Below, piece by piece: positions 53,279 to 61,818 of a stretch of DNA of 64,000 nt; positions within the stretch are counted from its first letter, which is position 1, and each line of letters opens with the position of its first letter. Made by a program: the position numbers and the translations under genes. Under the pieces are notes generated by a model. It ran no database searches and was not told where the DNA came from. It saw nothing but the letters and a program-made list of their open reading frames with translations. This DNA comes from Carnimonas bestiolae. Lineage in GTDB: Bacteria; Pseudomonadota; Gammaproteobacteria; Pseudomonadales; Halomonadaceae. The DNA lies in assembly GCF_051251125.1 (NCBI RefSeq), contig NZ_JBPCZL010000008.1; one strand, given 5' to 3'.

Positions 53279-53886
53279 TCATGCGGCAGTGTTCAGCCGT
53301 TGGTTTGATGTCATGCCATCCAACCCCATATGAGGCCGCTCATGGTTATATTTCCACATCCAATCCGTAGCAAATTGTCGAACGTGGTCGAGGTCATCCC
53401 AGTAGTACTGCGATAGCCATTCATAATGTACTGTTCGATTGAAACGTTCCACGTAGGCATTCTGTTGTGGGTTGCTTGGCTTGATATAGTTCAGGGCAAT
53501 TCCCTTATAGCCTTTGCCCAATCACAGATAGCGGTACTGACGAGTTCTGGGCCATTGTCACAACGAATAGCCAGCGGTTTACCTCGCCACTCTATAATCT
53601 GCTCTAACGAACGAATAACACGCGCTGAAGGCAGGGAAAAATCCACCTCAATACCCAGTGCCTCGCAATTGTAGTCGTCAATAACATTGAACAGTCGAAT
53701 GCTGCGCCCATCCTTCAGCTGATCATGCACAAAGTCCATTGACCATACGATATTCTTCGCCAATGGAACAATTAATGGTTCCAGCGCTTCTCGCTTGAGA
53801 CGTTTGCGGGGCTTGATACGCAGGTTCAATTCAAGCGCCTGATAGATGCGGTAGATTCTTTTGTGATTATAGGAAAAGCACTTCAC
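53279..53886 (-). pseudogene. IS3 transposase OrfB relic
   Basis: Two overlapping frames together give most of an rve-type transposase. The first part has NIVWSMDFVHDQLKDGRSIR with the first catalytic Asp and then IRCDNGPELVS with the second; after a frame break at about 53515 the second part has NAYVERFNRTVHYEWL with the catalytic Glu and KYNHERPHMGLDGMTS. Upstream DNA to about 54190 still reads like OrfB/HTH_21 (NWGFGLCFLYLRNVKCFSYN) but with stops. Confidence 0.8.
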
Positions 53887-54193
53887 ATTGCGCAGGTACA
53901 GAAAACACAGCCCGAAGGCCCCAATTGCGATTGTTGTCGGTCAGCTTCAATAGCCAGCGGGCTATCTACTCATTTTCTGCATTACGCTTTGACACATATC
54001 GATAGCATGTCTGGCTAATCCTGAACGCCTCGCAGGCAAGCCGGATAAATATTCTCCGACTTTGCACTGCCGCCTTGGCATCTCTCGGCGTATAGATGGC
54101 CTTACTCTTTTTTCCTAGCGCTTCCGATACGATTTCAGCCTTGATCTTCTCTTCGCCATAAATCTTTCGAAGGCGAGCATTTTCAGCTTCCAG

Positions 54194-54382
54194 CTACTTC
54201 ATACGAGACATCATAGAGACATCCATGCCGCCGTATTTTGAGCGCCAGTTGTAGAAATTGGCCGTACTGATACCCAAGCTCGCGACATAGATCAGGCACA
54301 GCCAGACTATTTTCCACGCGCTTGAGGGCATCAATGATTTGGCTGTCGGTGAAGCGTGATTTTTCATGTCGTAGAACTCCAT
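54194..54382 (-). pseudogene. IS3 transposase OrfA relic
   Basis: A 62-codon frame that ends like an IS3 OrfA helix-turn-helix (LGISTANFYNWRSKYGGMDV) but starts in a shifted frame (SPTAKSLMPSSAWKIVW), so the gene is broken. It keeps the order expected for OrfA before OrfB on the minus strand. Confidence 0.7.
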
Positions 54383-54476
54383 ATTTCCATAGTTGAAATA
54401 TTCTACTTTTCGGCCCGTTTATCCAGTGGGGGATTACATAAAAACTTCTGAGCAGATAATTTTAGTATATAAAATA

Positions 54477-54986
54477 TCATATACCCGACTGTAGTCTATC
54501 TAGGGTTTTAGTATAGCATCCCTTAAACCCGTTTGCGGTAAATACGGCCAACTGGTTATTAAAAGCATCATTCATGTTCAGCTCTTTACCTTTCAATAAA
54601 TAGCCAATAACTAAATTTTGGCCTTTGTTAGTGAGTGGTGTAAAATCCAGAAGATTGTTAGCGCACCTTCCCCCCATTTTTACCAAGACTCCATTAACCT
54701 TTATAGAATTAATTCTATGAATGGAATGATCGTTACCACAGTTTTGATTAATGGCTGTAAAATACACATTAAGACCAACGCCGGGCATATTATGCAAAGA
54801 AATTAGGTATTTAGCATCGGCACTAGCAGTAAATGGCTCCATATCATCTTTTTTACACTGCCATGGAACTAGAATACTTGATGCAAAGGCAGAATTTTCA
54901 CAAACATAAAAACATAATATAAGTATAATGAAAAATACATTGTGGAAAAATGTTTTTCTCTTTTGCCGATTAATATTGATATTCAT
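54477..54986 (-). CDS. Small secreted protein, unknown family
   Basis: A 169-residue protein started at ATG 54986 behind GAGG. A basic start (NRQKRKTFF) and hydrophobic core (FFIILILCFYVCENSAFAS) make a clear signal peptide. The mature part of about 135 residues has four cysteines (WQCKK, QNCGN, GRCAN, KGCYT), allowing two disulfides, and looks like an all-beta periplasmic domain. I do not recognise a family. The DNA is very AT-rich, and it lies between an IS and prophage relics, so it was probably imported. Confidence 0.6.
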   Translation of the reverse strand: MNININRQKRKTFFHNVFFIILILCFYVCENSAFASSILVPWQCKKDDMEPFTASADAKYLISLHNMPGVGLNVYFTAINQNCGNDHSIHRINSIKVNGVLVKMGGRCANNLLDFTPLTNKGQNLVIGYLLKGKELNMNDAFNNQLAVFTANGFKGCYTKTLDRLQSGI

Positions 54987-55170
54987 TTTCAATTACCTCG
55001 AATTGCAAAGATAAATGACAATATAGAATATTTCAACTTATTTCAATATAAATACCATATTTACCAACGCTCTTGCATGCTCTCCCATCTACTTCTTACA
55101 CAGCGAACCTCCCGCCCCCACTTACCCTTGCCGCCACCATGAGCACACCCAACACACGCAGGGGACACTC

Positions 55171-56383
55171 ATGGCACAAGATCAACTCCACCACGGCGTT
55201 AGCGTGGTCGAGACAACGGACGGCTCGCAGTCAATTCAAACCGTCAGCACCGCAGTGATTGGCCTGATCGGCTGGGCCAGCGATGCCGAAAACTTCACCT
55301 TTCCACTGGATACACCGGTGCTGGTCAATGACATTAAGTCAGCCATCGGCAAAGCCGGAAAAAAGGTTCCTTGGCAGGCGCATTAAACGCAATTGGTAAC
55401 CTTGTATCCACTCCGGTCGTGGTTGTCCGCGTAGATGAAGGAACCAGTGGCACCGGCAAAAAATCCCACCAGAAGCGTAATAGCCAGAGCACACTGATTG
55501 CCAATATCGTCGTAACTACAATCGATGATAGACAAAAAACAGGTATGCAGGCATTCCTAGTGACCGAAGCTGTGATGGGAGTGAAGCCTCGTATTCTGGG
55601 GGTTCCGAGCATTACTGATGGCGGTGTGACAACCAACCTGGTCAGCATTGCCAAAAGCCTGAGTGGGTTCGCTTACGCCAACGTAGCCACGACCAACGTA
55701 TCGGATGCTATTAGTGACCGCCAGAATTTGAGTAGCCGCGAATTCATGCCCATCTTTGGCGACTTCACCGGTGTCGATACCGTGAGCAGTAACGGTGGCA
55801 CCCTCACCATTCCATCGGTAGCCGTCGCCCTTGGCCTGCGCGCCCGGATCAATCAAAACGTGGGCTGGCATCGGTGTATTTCAAACGTCAGCGTTGACGG
55901 CGTGACAGGCGTCACCAAACCCTATTCCTGGAACTTGCAAGCCACCGGTACCGACTCTGATCAGCTCAATCAGAACCAAATCACCGCGCTTATTCGTCGC
56001 AATGGCTACCGTTTTTGGGTGTGCGCACGTGCGATTCTACCGGTGCTTATACCTTCGAGTCTTACACCCGGACCGCTCAGGTGATCGCTGACAGCATTGC
56101 AGAAGCCCATTTTTTCGTCATGGACAACCCGCTTACTCCAATGCTTGCCCGTGAAATCATCGACAACATCAACGCAAAAATGCGCCAGTGGGTCGGCCTG
56201 GGCTATTTGCCGGGTGGCGAAGCCTGACTTGATACCCAAGTGAACAGTGCCGACAGCCTCAAGGGCGGCCAGTGGATCATCAACTACAAGTACACCCCGG
56301 TACCGCCGCTGGAAAACCTTTCATTCACTCAGGAAATCACCGACTCCTACCTGACAGATTTTGCCGCTCAGGTAACGGCATAA
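55171..56383 (+). pseudogene. P2-like tail sheath protein (FI), broken
   Basis: Nearly the full length of a contractile-tail sheath protein in pieces. It starts MAQDQLHHGVSVVETTDG with ISTAVIGLIG-like sequence; a frame break follows near 55365 in an A/G run, the main part runs to about 56010 (VMGVKPRILGVP, GRIRNQNVGWHRCISN-like ARINQNVGWHRCISNV), another break occurs near 56015, then YTRTAQVIADSIAEAHFFVM, an in-frame TGA at 56226 and the end VPPLENLSFTQEITDSYL. Two breaks and one stop make it non-functional. Confidence 0.85.
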
Positions 56384-56397
56384 GGAGCAACTGACCA

Positions 56398-56586
56398 ATG
56401 GCACTGCCGAGCAAGCTTAAGGCGATGAACCTGTATGGCAACGGCGACAACTGGCAAGGCCAAGTGGCAACCGTTACTCCACCCAAACTGCAACGCAATA
56501 TGAATGGTTCGCTTAAGAACATAATAGCAGGGTTATCAAAGCGCCCTGAGTTAACTGTTATTCAAGGGCGTAAGCAATGGACGTAG
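56398..56586 (+). pseudogene. P2-like tail tube protein (FII), truncated
   Basis: The first about 40 residues (MALPSKLKAMNLYGNGDNWQ, VATVTPPKL) match the start of P2 FII tail-tube proteins, directly after the sheath gene as in P2. The rest is missing: the frame runs into 20 unrelated residues and stops at 56586, so a deletion joins it to the Ogr region. Confidence 0.75.
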
Positions 56587-56828
56587 GTCATTCATCGGCT
56601 AAGCGAGAGAACCGCCATTCCCCTGCGCCAGATATCAAAATGAATGATGACAAGCGCACTAACAGCCTGCGCTTAACATGCCCCTATTGCGGATCATTCG
56701 CACGCGTACGTACCAGCGAATATATTTCCGAGGCCCTGATTACTGGATTGGTTGAATGCACAAAACCGGCATGTGGGTGGCGTGGTCATTTTGACTTCAC
56801 GATCACCGAAACTACCAGCATGTGTTAG
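56577..56828 (+). CDS. Ogr/Delta-type phage late-gene activator
   Basis: An 83-residue frame with the Ogr/Delta zinc-finger pattern: CPYCGSFARVRTSEYISEAL then VECTKPACGW, four cysteines in two pairs. Such proteins switch on late genes of P2-like phages with host RNA polymerase. The true start may be the ATG at 56640, giving 62 residues; the longer frame overlaps the broken tube gene. With no working late genes nearby it is probably a leftover. Confidence 0.72.
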   Translation: MDVGHSSAKRENRHSPAPDIKMNDDKRTNSLRLTCPYCGSFARVRTSEYISEALITGLVECTKPACGWRGHFDFTITETTSMC

Positions 56829-57104
56829 TTGCTAGATGCCGAAAATGGAGATGCGCTTAGAAAGAGTGCTTACGACAGCGCATGGCAACGCTTCATAAGT
56901 AATGCAATTAAAGTCGGTATCGTAGAGCAAAAGAACAGGTTCGCAACGCATGATCTGAAGCGCAAAGGAATCACCGATACAAAAGGAAACCTGCACGATA
57001 AACAGCACGCTTCGGGGCACCGATCTCCAGCCATGATGGATATTTACGACCTCAGCATGCCATTGGTAAAAGCGCCTGAAGATGAAAGAAATGTCCGGGA
57101 ATAA
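56829..57104 (+). pseudogene. C-terminal scrap of a prophage tyrosine integrase
   Basis: About 90 residues matching the end of P2-type integrases: FATHDLKRKGITD with the HxxR-like box, HASGHRSPAMM, and the tyrosine in MDIYDLSMP. The N-terminal arm-binding and core domains and the first catalytic arginine are gone; a stop precedes it. It lies just before a partial tRNA-Thr, the likely attachment site of the lost phage. Confidence 0.78.
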
Positions 57105-57145
57105 TGTCCGCGATTCATAAAGAAGTGCTTGATCCGAAAAAAGAA

Positions 57146-57227
57146 AAACCCCGTAACTCATTGAGCTACGGGGGCTGAATTCTGGTGCGGCACGAGGAGT
57201 CGAACCCCGGACCTACTGATTACAAGT
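57146..57227 (-). repeat. Partial tRNA-Thr(TGT) plus terminator, attachment repeat 1
   Basis: On the minus strand 57227-57183 is the 3' part of a threonine tRNA: ACTTGTAATC anticodon loop (anticodon TGT), T arm GGGGTTCGACTCC and CCA end, missing the 5' half and one C of the acceptor stem. It is followed by a hairpin, CCCCGTAACTC (57150-57160) with GAGCTACGGGG (57164-57174), and a T-run. The same arrangement recurs at 60503-60592, so the two bracket a 3.3-kb island as direct repeats. Confidence 0.85.
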
Positions 57228-57515
57228 AATATGATAATTGCATATAAATCAGTGGGTTACAGGGTTAACAACCTCCCCAAACATAAATTGTTATGAGCTT
57301 AAAAATCAAATACTTATGGCTCAATGTCCACACCCATATCGAGTGAAGGCCATCAGAAGGAAGTGTCTGCAACCAAAAAAATACGCTCCAATGACACCTT
57401 ATCGCGGTGTAAGGAGCAAAGATCATCTACAAGATGAAGGATTCCTACAGATCATAATACCTCTGAAGGCTGAAATACGTGTATCGATAGATAAGAACTC
57501 ATTTTATCTTAATAG
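57228..57515. other. Left edge of the restriction-modification island
   Basis: A 93-codon open frame on the plus strand (57238-57519) fills this gap, but it has no family resemblance, no ribosome binding site and composition like non-coding AT-rich DNA. I do not call a gene. Confidence 0.3.
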
Positions 57516-58511
57516 CTAAAGATTAATCGTTGTGCGATTATGGATAGGCATTTTTTTCAATTTTTCAATATCGGACTGAAGGCTAGATAGAGGACGTATG
57601 AAAGGAGTTCCGTTGATATTCCTTGGCTCCTCTTCCCCACGATTTTTATAAACATCAAGAGCGAGCTGGTAAGTGCTGGTATTATTAGCCCTTTGTTGAT
57701 CAGTCACCGCCACATCAGGGATATACATTGCAAGAAATCCAACTCGTTGGAAATTTCTCAATTTCCCTTTAGTAGTGAATTCACCCTCGTCTGTGAAAAA
57801 GCCAGCTCCAATGATATCTGTAGTATATCCAGAAGCCAAAAGACGCTCGCGAGCAAAATTAGACTTAACTGACAACCAAAGATTATTAGGCAAACATATT
57901 AGAACAAAATCACCATATGATTGAACTTCTCGGTTGCTTGTCTGGAATAGTGTCGTTTCATCTAACAACTTATCCATAGCAATCTTGAGAAGTGACTCAG
58001 AAATAGTCCCCAAAACTGAAACGCCACTTTGTTCTTCACTTCTAGTCTGACGTCTTGACCATTTCATTTTATTAAGCTTATCAACTACACTTTTTATATC
58101 AATAAAGTTAGTTTCGTCAGTTTTAGCTCCTAAATATAACTCCGCCATTGTTATACATTGCTCAGAAGTAAAATGATTATGTTTTACAACAATTGTTACC
58201 TCCGGCACCTCATTAGCCACAACATTTATTAACTTTTGCGTTAGATTATAGTCCCCATCTCTGAATTTTTGTGGCGTTATTTTAGCCATCTTTTTAAATT
58301 CTTGCTTGTCTTCATCGCTCGCTTGCTCGAATAATTTTTTAAAATCGAGAGCCAAACTATCAGCGTCGATAAAAAAATTCGGATCTGAGTCACCATTGAA
58401 AGCTGAACGAATAATTTGATAAGCATTTGTTATTAGTTCTGATGAGAGATCACCACGCATTGGCAACGCGTGCTGTCTAAGTTTTGCAAGTTCATCTTCA
58501 GTTAATGGCAT
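57516..58511 (-). CDS. Putative type II restriction endonuclease
   Basis: A 331-residue cytoplasmic protein divergent from a cytosine-5 methyltransferase gene, the usual partner layout. It is not similar to a named enzyme that I recall. The C-terminal half has GDFVLICLPNNLWLSVKSNF, where an acidic residue, beta strand and SVK could be a variant PD-(D/E)XK core, but the usual second acidic residue is replaced by Ser. The N-terminal half is helical. Only the context and this weak motif support the call; the alternative is a different partner of the methyltransferase. The gene is intact and AT-rich. Confidence 0.6.
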   Translation of the reverse strand: MPLTEDELAKLRQHALPMRGDLSSELITNAYQIIRSAFNGDSDPNFFIDADSLALDFKKLFEQASDEDKQEFKKMAKITPQKFRDGDYNLTQKLINVVANEVPEVTIVVKHNHFTSEQCITMAELYLGAKTDETNFIDIKSVVDKLNKMKWSRRQTRSEEQSGVSVLGTISESLLKIAMDKLLDETTLFQTSNREVQSYGDFVLICLPNNLWLSVKSNFARERLLASGYTTDIIGAGFFTDEGEFTTKGKLRNFQRVGFLAMYIPDVAVTDQQRANNTSTYQLALDVYKNRGEEEPRNINGTPFIRPLSSLQSDIEKLKKMPIHNRTTINL

Positions 58512-58556
58512 AAATAAATTTCTCTTAAAATTCCAGTCCTCACCATTCTATTTGCC

Positions 58557-58616
58557 TTTACTCCGAATACCTAGCCGGGTACAATCATGTATATTGACTG
58601 ACCCGGCGGAGGTGTT
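58557..58616 (+). promoter_or_regulatory. Methyltransferase promoter with inverted-repeat operator
   Basis: TTTACT (58557-58562) and TACAAT (58580-58585), 17 bases apart, make a fair sigma-70 promoter. A perfect 7-bp inverted repeat, GCCGGGT (58574-58580) and ACCCGGC (58601-58607), with 20 bases between, straddles the -10 box and start site and ends just before the GGAGG ribosome site. It suits a repressor such as the N-terminal domain of the methyltransferase itself. Confidence 0.5.
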
Positions 58617-58619
58617 CAA

Positions 58620-59753
58620 ATGAAGCAATTTCACTTATCCATGGATGAAGATCTTCTTCAGAGAGTCAAAATGCGCTCCAATGAAGAGGGGATATCTGTC
58701 ACCAGTTACGTTGAGAAGTGCCTCTCAGATACACTTAACAAAGGTATAAACCGAGACTCTTCTTTCAAATTTATTGATCTCTTCGCAGGTATTGGAGGAA
58801 TTAGACTCCCATTTCAAGAACTAGGTGGCGAATGTGTATTCAGTTCTGAAATTGACAAATTCGCCAAACAAACTTATCAATCTTTTTATGGTGATATTCC
58901 CCACGGCGATATCACAAAAATCAATCCACATGAGATCCCTGATTTTGATGTATTGCTCGCAGGATTCCCATGTCAACCTTTCAGTCAAGCTGGATTAAAA
59001 AAGGGTTTTTTGGATACAAGGGGAACAATGTTTTCTTACATAGAAGAAATTATCAAAATAAAAAAACCAAAGGCATTCCTGCTTGAAAATGTAAAAGGAT
59101 TGAAGGGGCATGATAAAGGTAAAACCTTCAAAGTAATCTGTGCTGCTCTCGACAAAGCCGGTTATTCGATAAAAAGCAAAGTTCTGGCCGCCAAAGATTT
59201 CAACCTCCCTCAAAATAGAGAGCGTATTTATATAGTTGGTTTCAAAAATGATGAAGCATGCAATTCGTTTGAGTTTCCCGAACCCATAGAAAAAAAATTA
59301 CTTGTTGGAGATATTTTAGAAAACAAACCAGACTCTAAATATACAATCTCGGATAGATTATGGGAGGGACATCAACGCAGAAAAGCAGGACATCTAGAAA
59401 AAGGAAATGGCTTCGGTTTCGGGCTCTTCAATAAAAACTCAAGTCATACTAATACCATTTCTGCTAGGTACTATAAGGACGGCTCTGAAATTCTTATAGA
59501 GCAAAGAGGAAAGAATCCTCGAAAAATCACTCCTATCGAAGCAGCTAGACTTCAAGGTTTTCCCGATGAAATTGTCAGGAAGGCAAGAAAAAAAGGAGTA
59601 TCTGATGTACAGCTTTATAAACAATTTGGTAATTCTGTAGCTGTTTCAGTAATTAGAGCTATTGCACAGCAAATGGTTCCCCTTTTCGTAGATACTGAAT
59701 CAGGAATAAATCCAAAAAGTTTGTTGAACAATCAACGTGCTCCAACTGACTAA
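58620..59753 (+). CDS. Cytosine-5 DNA methyltransferase with RHH N-terminus
   Basis: A 377-residue enzyme adding a methyl group to C5 of cytosine. Residues about 50-365 hold the standard motifs in order: I (IDLFAGIGGIRL), IV (LLAGFPCQPFSQAG, catalytic Cys), VI (LLENVKGL), VIII (QNRERIYIVG), IX (PIEAARLQGFP) and X (LYKQFGNSVAVSVI). The target-recognition region between VIII and IX is short, so the site cannot be told. The first about 45 residues (KQFHLSMDEDLLQRVKMRSN, SVTSYVEKCLSDTL) look like a ribbon-helix-helix DNA-binding domain, an uncommon fusion that may let the enzyme repress its own promoter. GGAGG lies upstream of the ATG. It protects DNA from the divergent endonuclease candidate. 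Confidence 0.92.
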   Translation: MKQFHLSMDEDLLQRVKMRSNEEGISVTSYVEKCLSDTLNKGINRDSSFKFIDLFAGIGGIRLPFQELGGECVFSSEIDKFAKQTYQSFYGDIPHGDITKINPHEIPDFDVLLAGFPCQPFSQAGLKKGFLDTRGTMFSYIEEIIKIKKPKAFLLENVKGLKGHDKGKTFKVICAALDKAGYSIKSKVLAAKDFNLPQNRERIYIVGFKNDEACNSFEFPEPIEKKLLVGDILENKPDSKYTISDRLWEGHQRRKAGHLEKGNGFGFGLFNKNSSHTNTISARYYKDGSEILIEQRGKNPRKITPIEAARLQGFPDEIVRKARKKGVSDVQLYKQFGNSVAVSVIRAIAQQMVPLFVDTESGINPKSLLNNQRAPTD

Positions 59754-60106
59754 AAGTGAATCATTTTGACTTACTTTTTCAAGCAAAAAATCGCCCGAAA
59801 GTCCGCGCAACCACTGGTCACATTTGGTGTTGCCTGATGAATCAAAATAAAGCCTTTGTGCAAAACGCAGGCGCGGGGGGCAACTGCGCGAGAGGCCAAA
59901 AGAACAGAGCTCCACGGAGGCCACAGAAGGCCGTCAGAGGGTCAGTATGGGAGCATGTGGGGATGGGGGCGAGCGGGACGGAGGCGCCGTACGCGTGAGC
60001 ACAGAGCCGTATAGACGAACGGCGGAAATTGAGATTGATCAGTGATATCAGTCAGCCCTCACCCACGAGGGTATCGCTACGGTCACCAATGCTTACCAGA
60101 TACAAC
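59754..60106. other. Spacer between the methyltransferase and phage relic
   Basis: About 350 bases without a recognised gene; the open frame 59756-59998 is basic, of low quality and lacks a binding site. The GC content jumps from AT-rich to GC-rich at about 59860, marking an island junction. Confidence 0.35.
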
Positions 60107-60134
60107 AGGGCCACCCATTAGAGTGGCCCTTTTC
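60107..60134 (+). terminator. Rho-independent terminator
   Basis: AGGGCCAC (60107-60114) pairs with GTGGCCCT (60123-60130) over an 8-base loop, followed by TTTT on the plus strand. No intact plus-strand gene now reads into it; it probably belonged to a lost prophage gene. Confidence 0.7.
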
Positions 60135-60153
60135 CAAGATACGTCAGTACAGA

Positions 60154-60477
60154 TTATGTCTGCGAGGGTGTGGGTTTAAACGTAATCACTTCTTCACCAA
60201 TGATCGTGTTCAGCTCGGTCATGCTCTCCATGATCGGTGCTATCTCGTTTTCTATGAACACATCCGATGCTTTCGCTATATCACCAAAGCCACCGTTATT
60301 GTTCGGTACAATACCCAGCAACTGAGGAGGCTCTCGGTGCCCGGCAAGCTGGTCATCGCGACTGGTATTTTTAAGAGTGCCAAAGTCGTCTGATGCCTTC
60401 ACATCAGAAATCGGGATTAACTGAACGCCATCCTTTTCCCATCTAGAACATGCAGGAATAGACAGGTATAAAAACAT
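60154..60477 (-). pseudogene. C-terminal piece of a phage portal protein
   Basis: The last about 100 residues of a PBSX/P2 gpQ-type portal protein: DGVQLIPISDVKASDDFGTL, then HREPPQLLGIVPNNNGGFGD and IGEEVITFKP at the end. The N-terminal two thirds are missing, and the frame starts in unrelated codons. It is a second P2-like relic, on the other side of the restriction-modification genes from the sheath and integrase relics. Confidence 0.82.
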
Positions 60478-60502
60478 CGGAAGGCCAAAGATAAGCAGAT
60501 AA

Positions 60503-60592
60503 CAAAAAACCCCCGCAGCTTTGAGAGCTACGGGGGTAAAATTCTGGTGCCGGCACGAGGAGTCGAACCCCGGACCTACTGATTACAAGTCA
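60503..60592 (-). repeat. Partial tRNA-Thr(TGT) plus terminator, attachment repeat 2
   Basis: On the minus strand 60592-60545 is the 3' 48 bases of a threonine tRNA (TGACTTGTAATCA anticodon arm, GGGGTTCGACTCC T arm, GTGCCGGCACCA acceptor end). It is followed by the hairpin CCCCCGCAGCT (60510-60520) with AGCTACGGGGG (60526-60536) and a T-run. It retains the acceptor C that repeat 1 lost. No 5' half is present, so this too is a duplicated attachment end rather than a working tRNA. Confidence 0.85.
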
Positions 60593-60789
60593 ATATCCCC
60601 CAGACATCGGTAGGCATGAAAGCATCCACGATGCTTATGGAAAATATCTACCTTGTCAACCCCCGCCCTACTCGCGAAGTGCTTCCGCCATAGCTTCTTG
60701 ACTATGGCTATGTGATCCAAAACCTCGCCCACAATTAGCCACGTAGGCTGAACAAGAACCAAGCGGAAATACACTCGCCCACTTTAACT

Positions 60790-61779
60790 CTAATTTTCTG
60801 TACTCTTGGTTCGAGAGTTTTTCTTTGCATCCATTTCACGCAAATCAAGAACTTTGCGTATCTCCTCAATATCTGGATGGATATACCCTAAAGTCGTCCT
60901 TATATTACTATGATTCAATATCTCTCTCGCTAAATGCACATTTCTGTCAGCCCTATTCATAAGATCCGTCGCAAGAGAATGCCTAAATTTATGAGGGTTT
61001 GCCTTAATTCCGGTCTTCAGAGTTAAACGTCTATAAAAAGCTTGCACCTGGTCAACGTCCATAACACTTTTGTTATACCGATTACTAAATCTATTGACGT
61101 TAAATAATTGATCAGACGAGTTAAAGTGACGCTCAGAGGCCCTAAGAATTAGCCGTGACAGATGAGGCAGCAATGGATTAGGAATAGGCAGTATGGCCTC
61201 TGAATTAGTTTTGGAGGCTTCTGCTGATAAAACAATGATCCTTGCTTCTAAATTAATATCCTGCAACTTCATTCTCAGCAGCTGGCTTTGACGTATACCC
61301 GATTGATAAAAGACTTCGAACACAGCACGCCAAAACCAGCTTGGCTCAAAACTTGATGAGTTCTGCCCTTTGTAATCATTGGTAGGCAAAGCTAATCTCA
61401 ATTTTTCGATTTCACTATAAGTGAAAACTTTTTTTAATTTCCGTGGCTCAGCCACCTTCACTTTTCTAAATGGATTTTTTTCAAAATTAAATATTTTTTC
61501 TTCGATTGCAAACGCAAAAAGACTACTAAGATGCCTAACATAATTATTCCAGCTAGCAGGACTAATTCCATTAGGGTTTTCTGGGCTAAACAAGGCACTC
61601 TGCCGCCAGAGCAGCACGTGATCACGTGTTATATCTTTTGGTAAAATATTTTTATTAAAATTATAACGGCATAGTGCCTTGACCGCACTCCGATAAGAGG
61701 TTTTCGTCGCAGGGCGTAAGACTCTTTCTAAGAAATAACGATCCAAAAGGTCATCAAAATTTTTATACACTATGTCCAT
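60790..61779 (-). CDS. Tyrosine recombinase (integrase) of the integrative element
   Basis: A site-specific recombinase of about 329 residues from ATG 61779; a TTG start at 61806 would add nine. The N-terminal SAM-like arm domain (TKTSYRSAVKALCRYNF) is followed by the catalytic domain with the first arginine in YQSGIRQSQLLRMK, the HxxR box in NPHKFRHSLATDLM, and H and the nucleophile Tyr in LNHSNIRTTLGYIHPD. All catalytic residues are present. It lies 13-40 bases after the relaxase gene and about 200 bases from the partial tRNA-Thr, the arrangement of integrative elements that use a tRNA 3' end. Confidence 0.92.
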   Translation of the reverse strand: MDIVYKNFDDLLDRYFLERVLRPATKTSYRSAVKALCRYNFNKNILPKDITRDHVLLWRQSALFSPENPNGISPASWNNYVRHLSSLFAFAIEEKIFNFEKNPFRKVKVAEPRKLKKVFTYSEIEKLRLALPTNDYKGQNSSSFEPSWFWRAVFEVFYQSGIRQSQLLRMKLQDINLEARIIVLSAEASKTNSEAILPIPNPLLPHLSRLILRASERHFNSSDQLFNVNRFSNRYNKSVMDVDQVQAFYRRLTLKTGIKANPHKFRHSLATDLMNRADRNVHLAREILNHSNIRTTLGYIHPDIEEIRKVLDLREMDAKKNSRTKSTEN

Positions 61780-61818
61780 TAATTCGACCGGCCCAAAATA
61801 ACACAATCCATCAAAGTA

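Larger units (their letters stand above)
53242..54437 (-). mobile_element. Decayed IS3-family insertion sequence
   Basis: About 1.2 kb bounded by imperfect inverted repeats: GTAATCCCCC...GAAAAGTAGAA at the left (53242-53280) and its counterpart at the right (GGGGGATTAC ends at 54437). It holds, on the minus strand, an OrfA relic and an OrfB relic with several frame breaks, so it cannot move by itself. It was inserted into the displaced cdiA fragment. No clear target duplication was found. Confidence 0.85.

Noticed and set aside
59756..59998. 80-codon frame after the methyltransferase
   Set aside because: Basic, low-complexity translation straddling a sharp base-composition change, without a start signal.
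57146..60592. Complete tRNA-Thr genes at the two repeats
   Set aside because: Only the 3' part from the anticodon arm on is present at either site; the D arm and 5' acceptor strand are missing.
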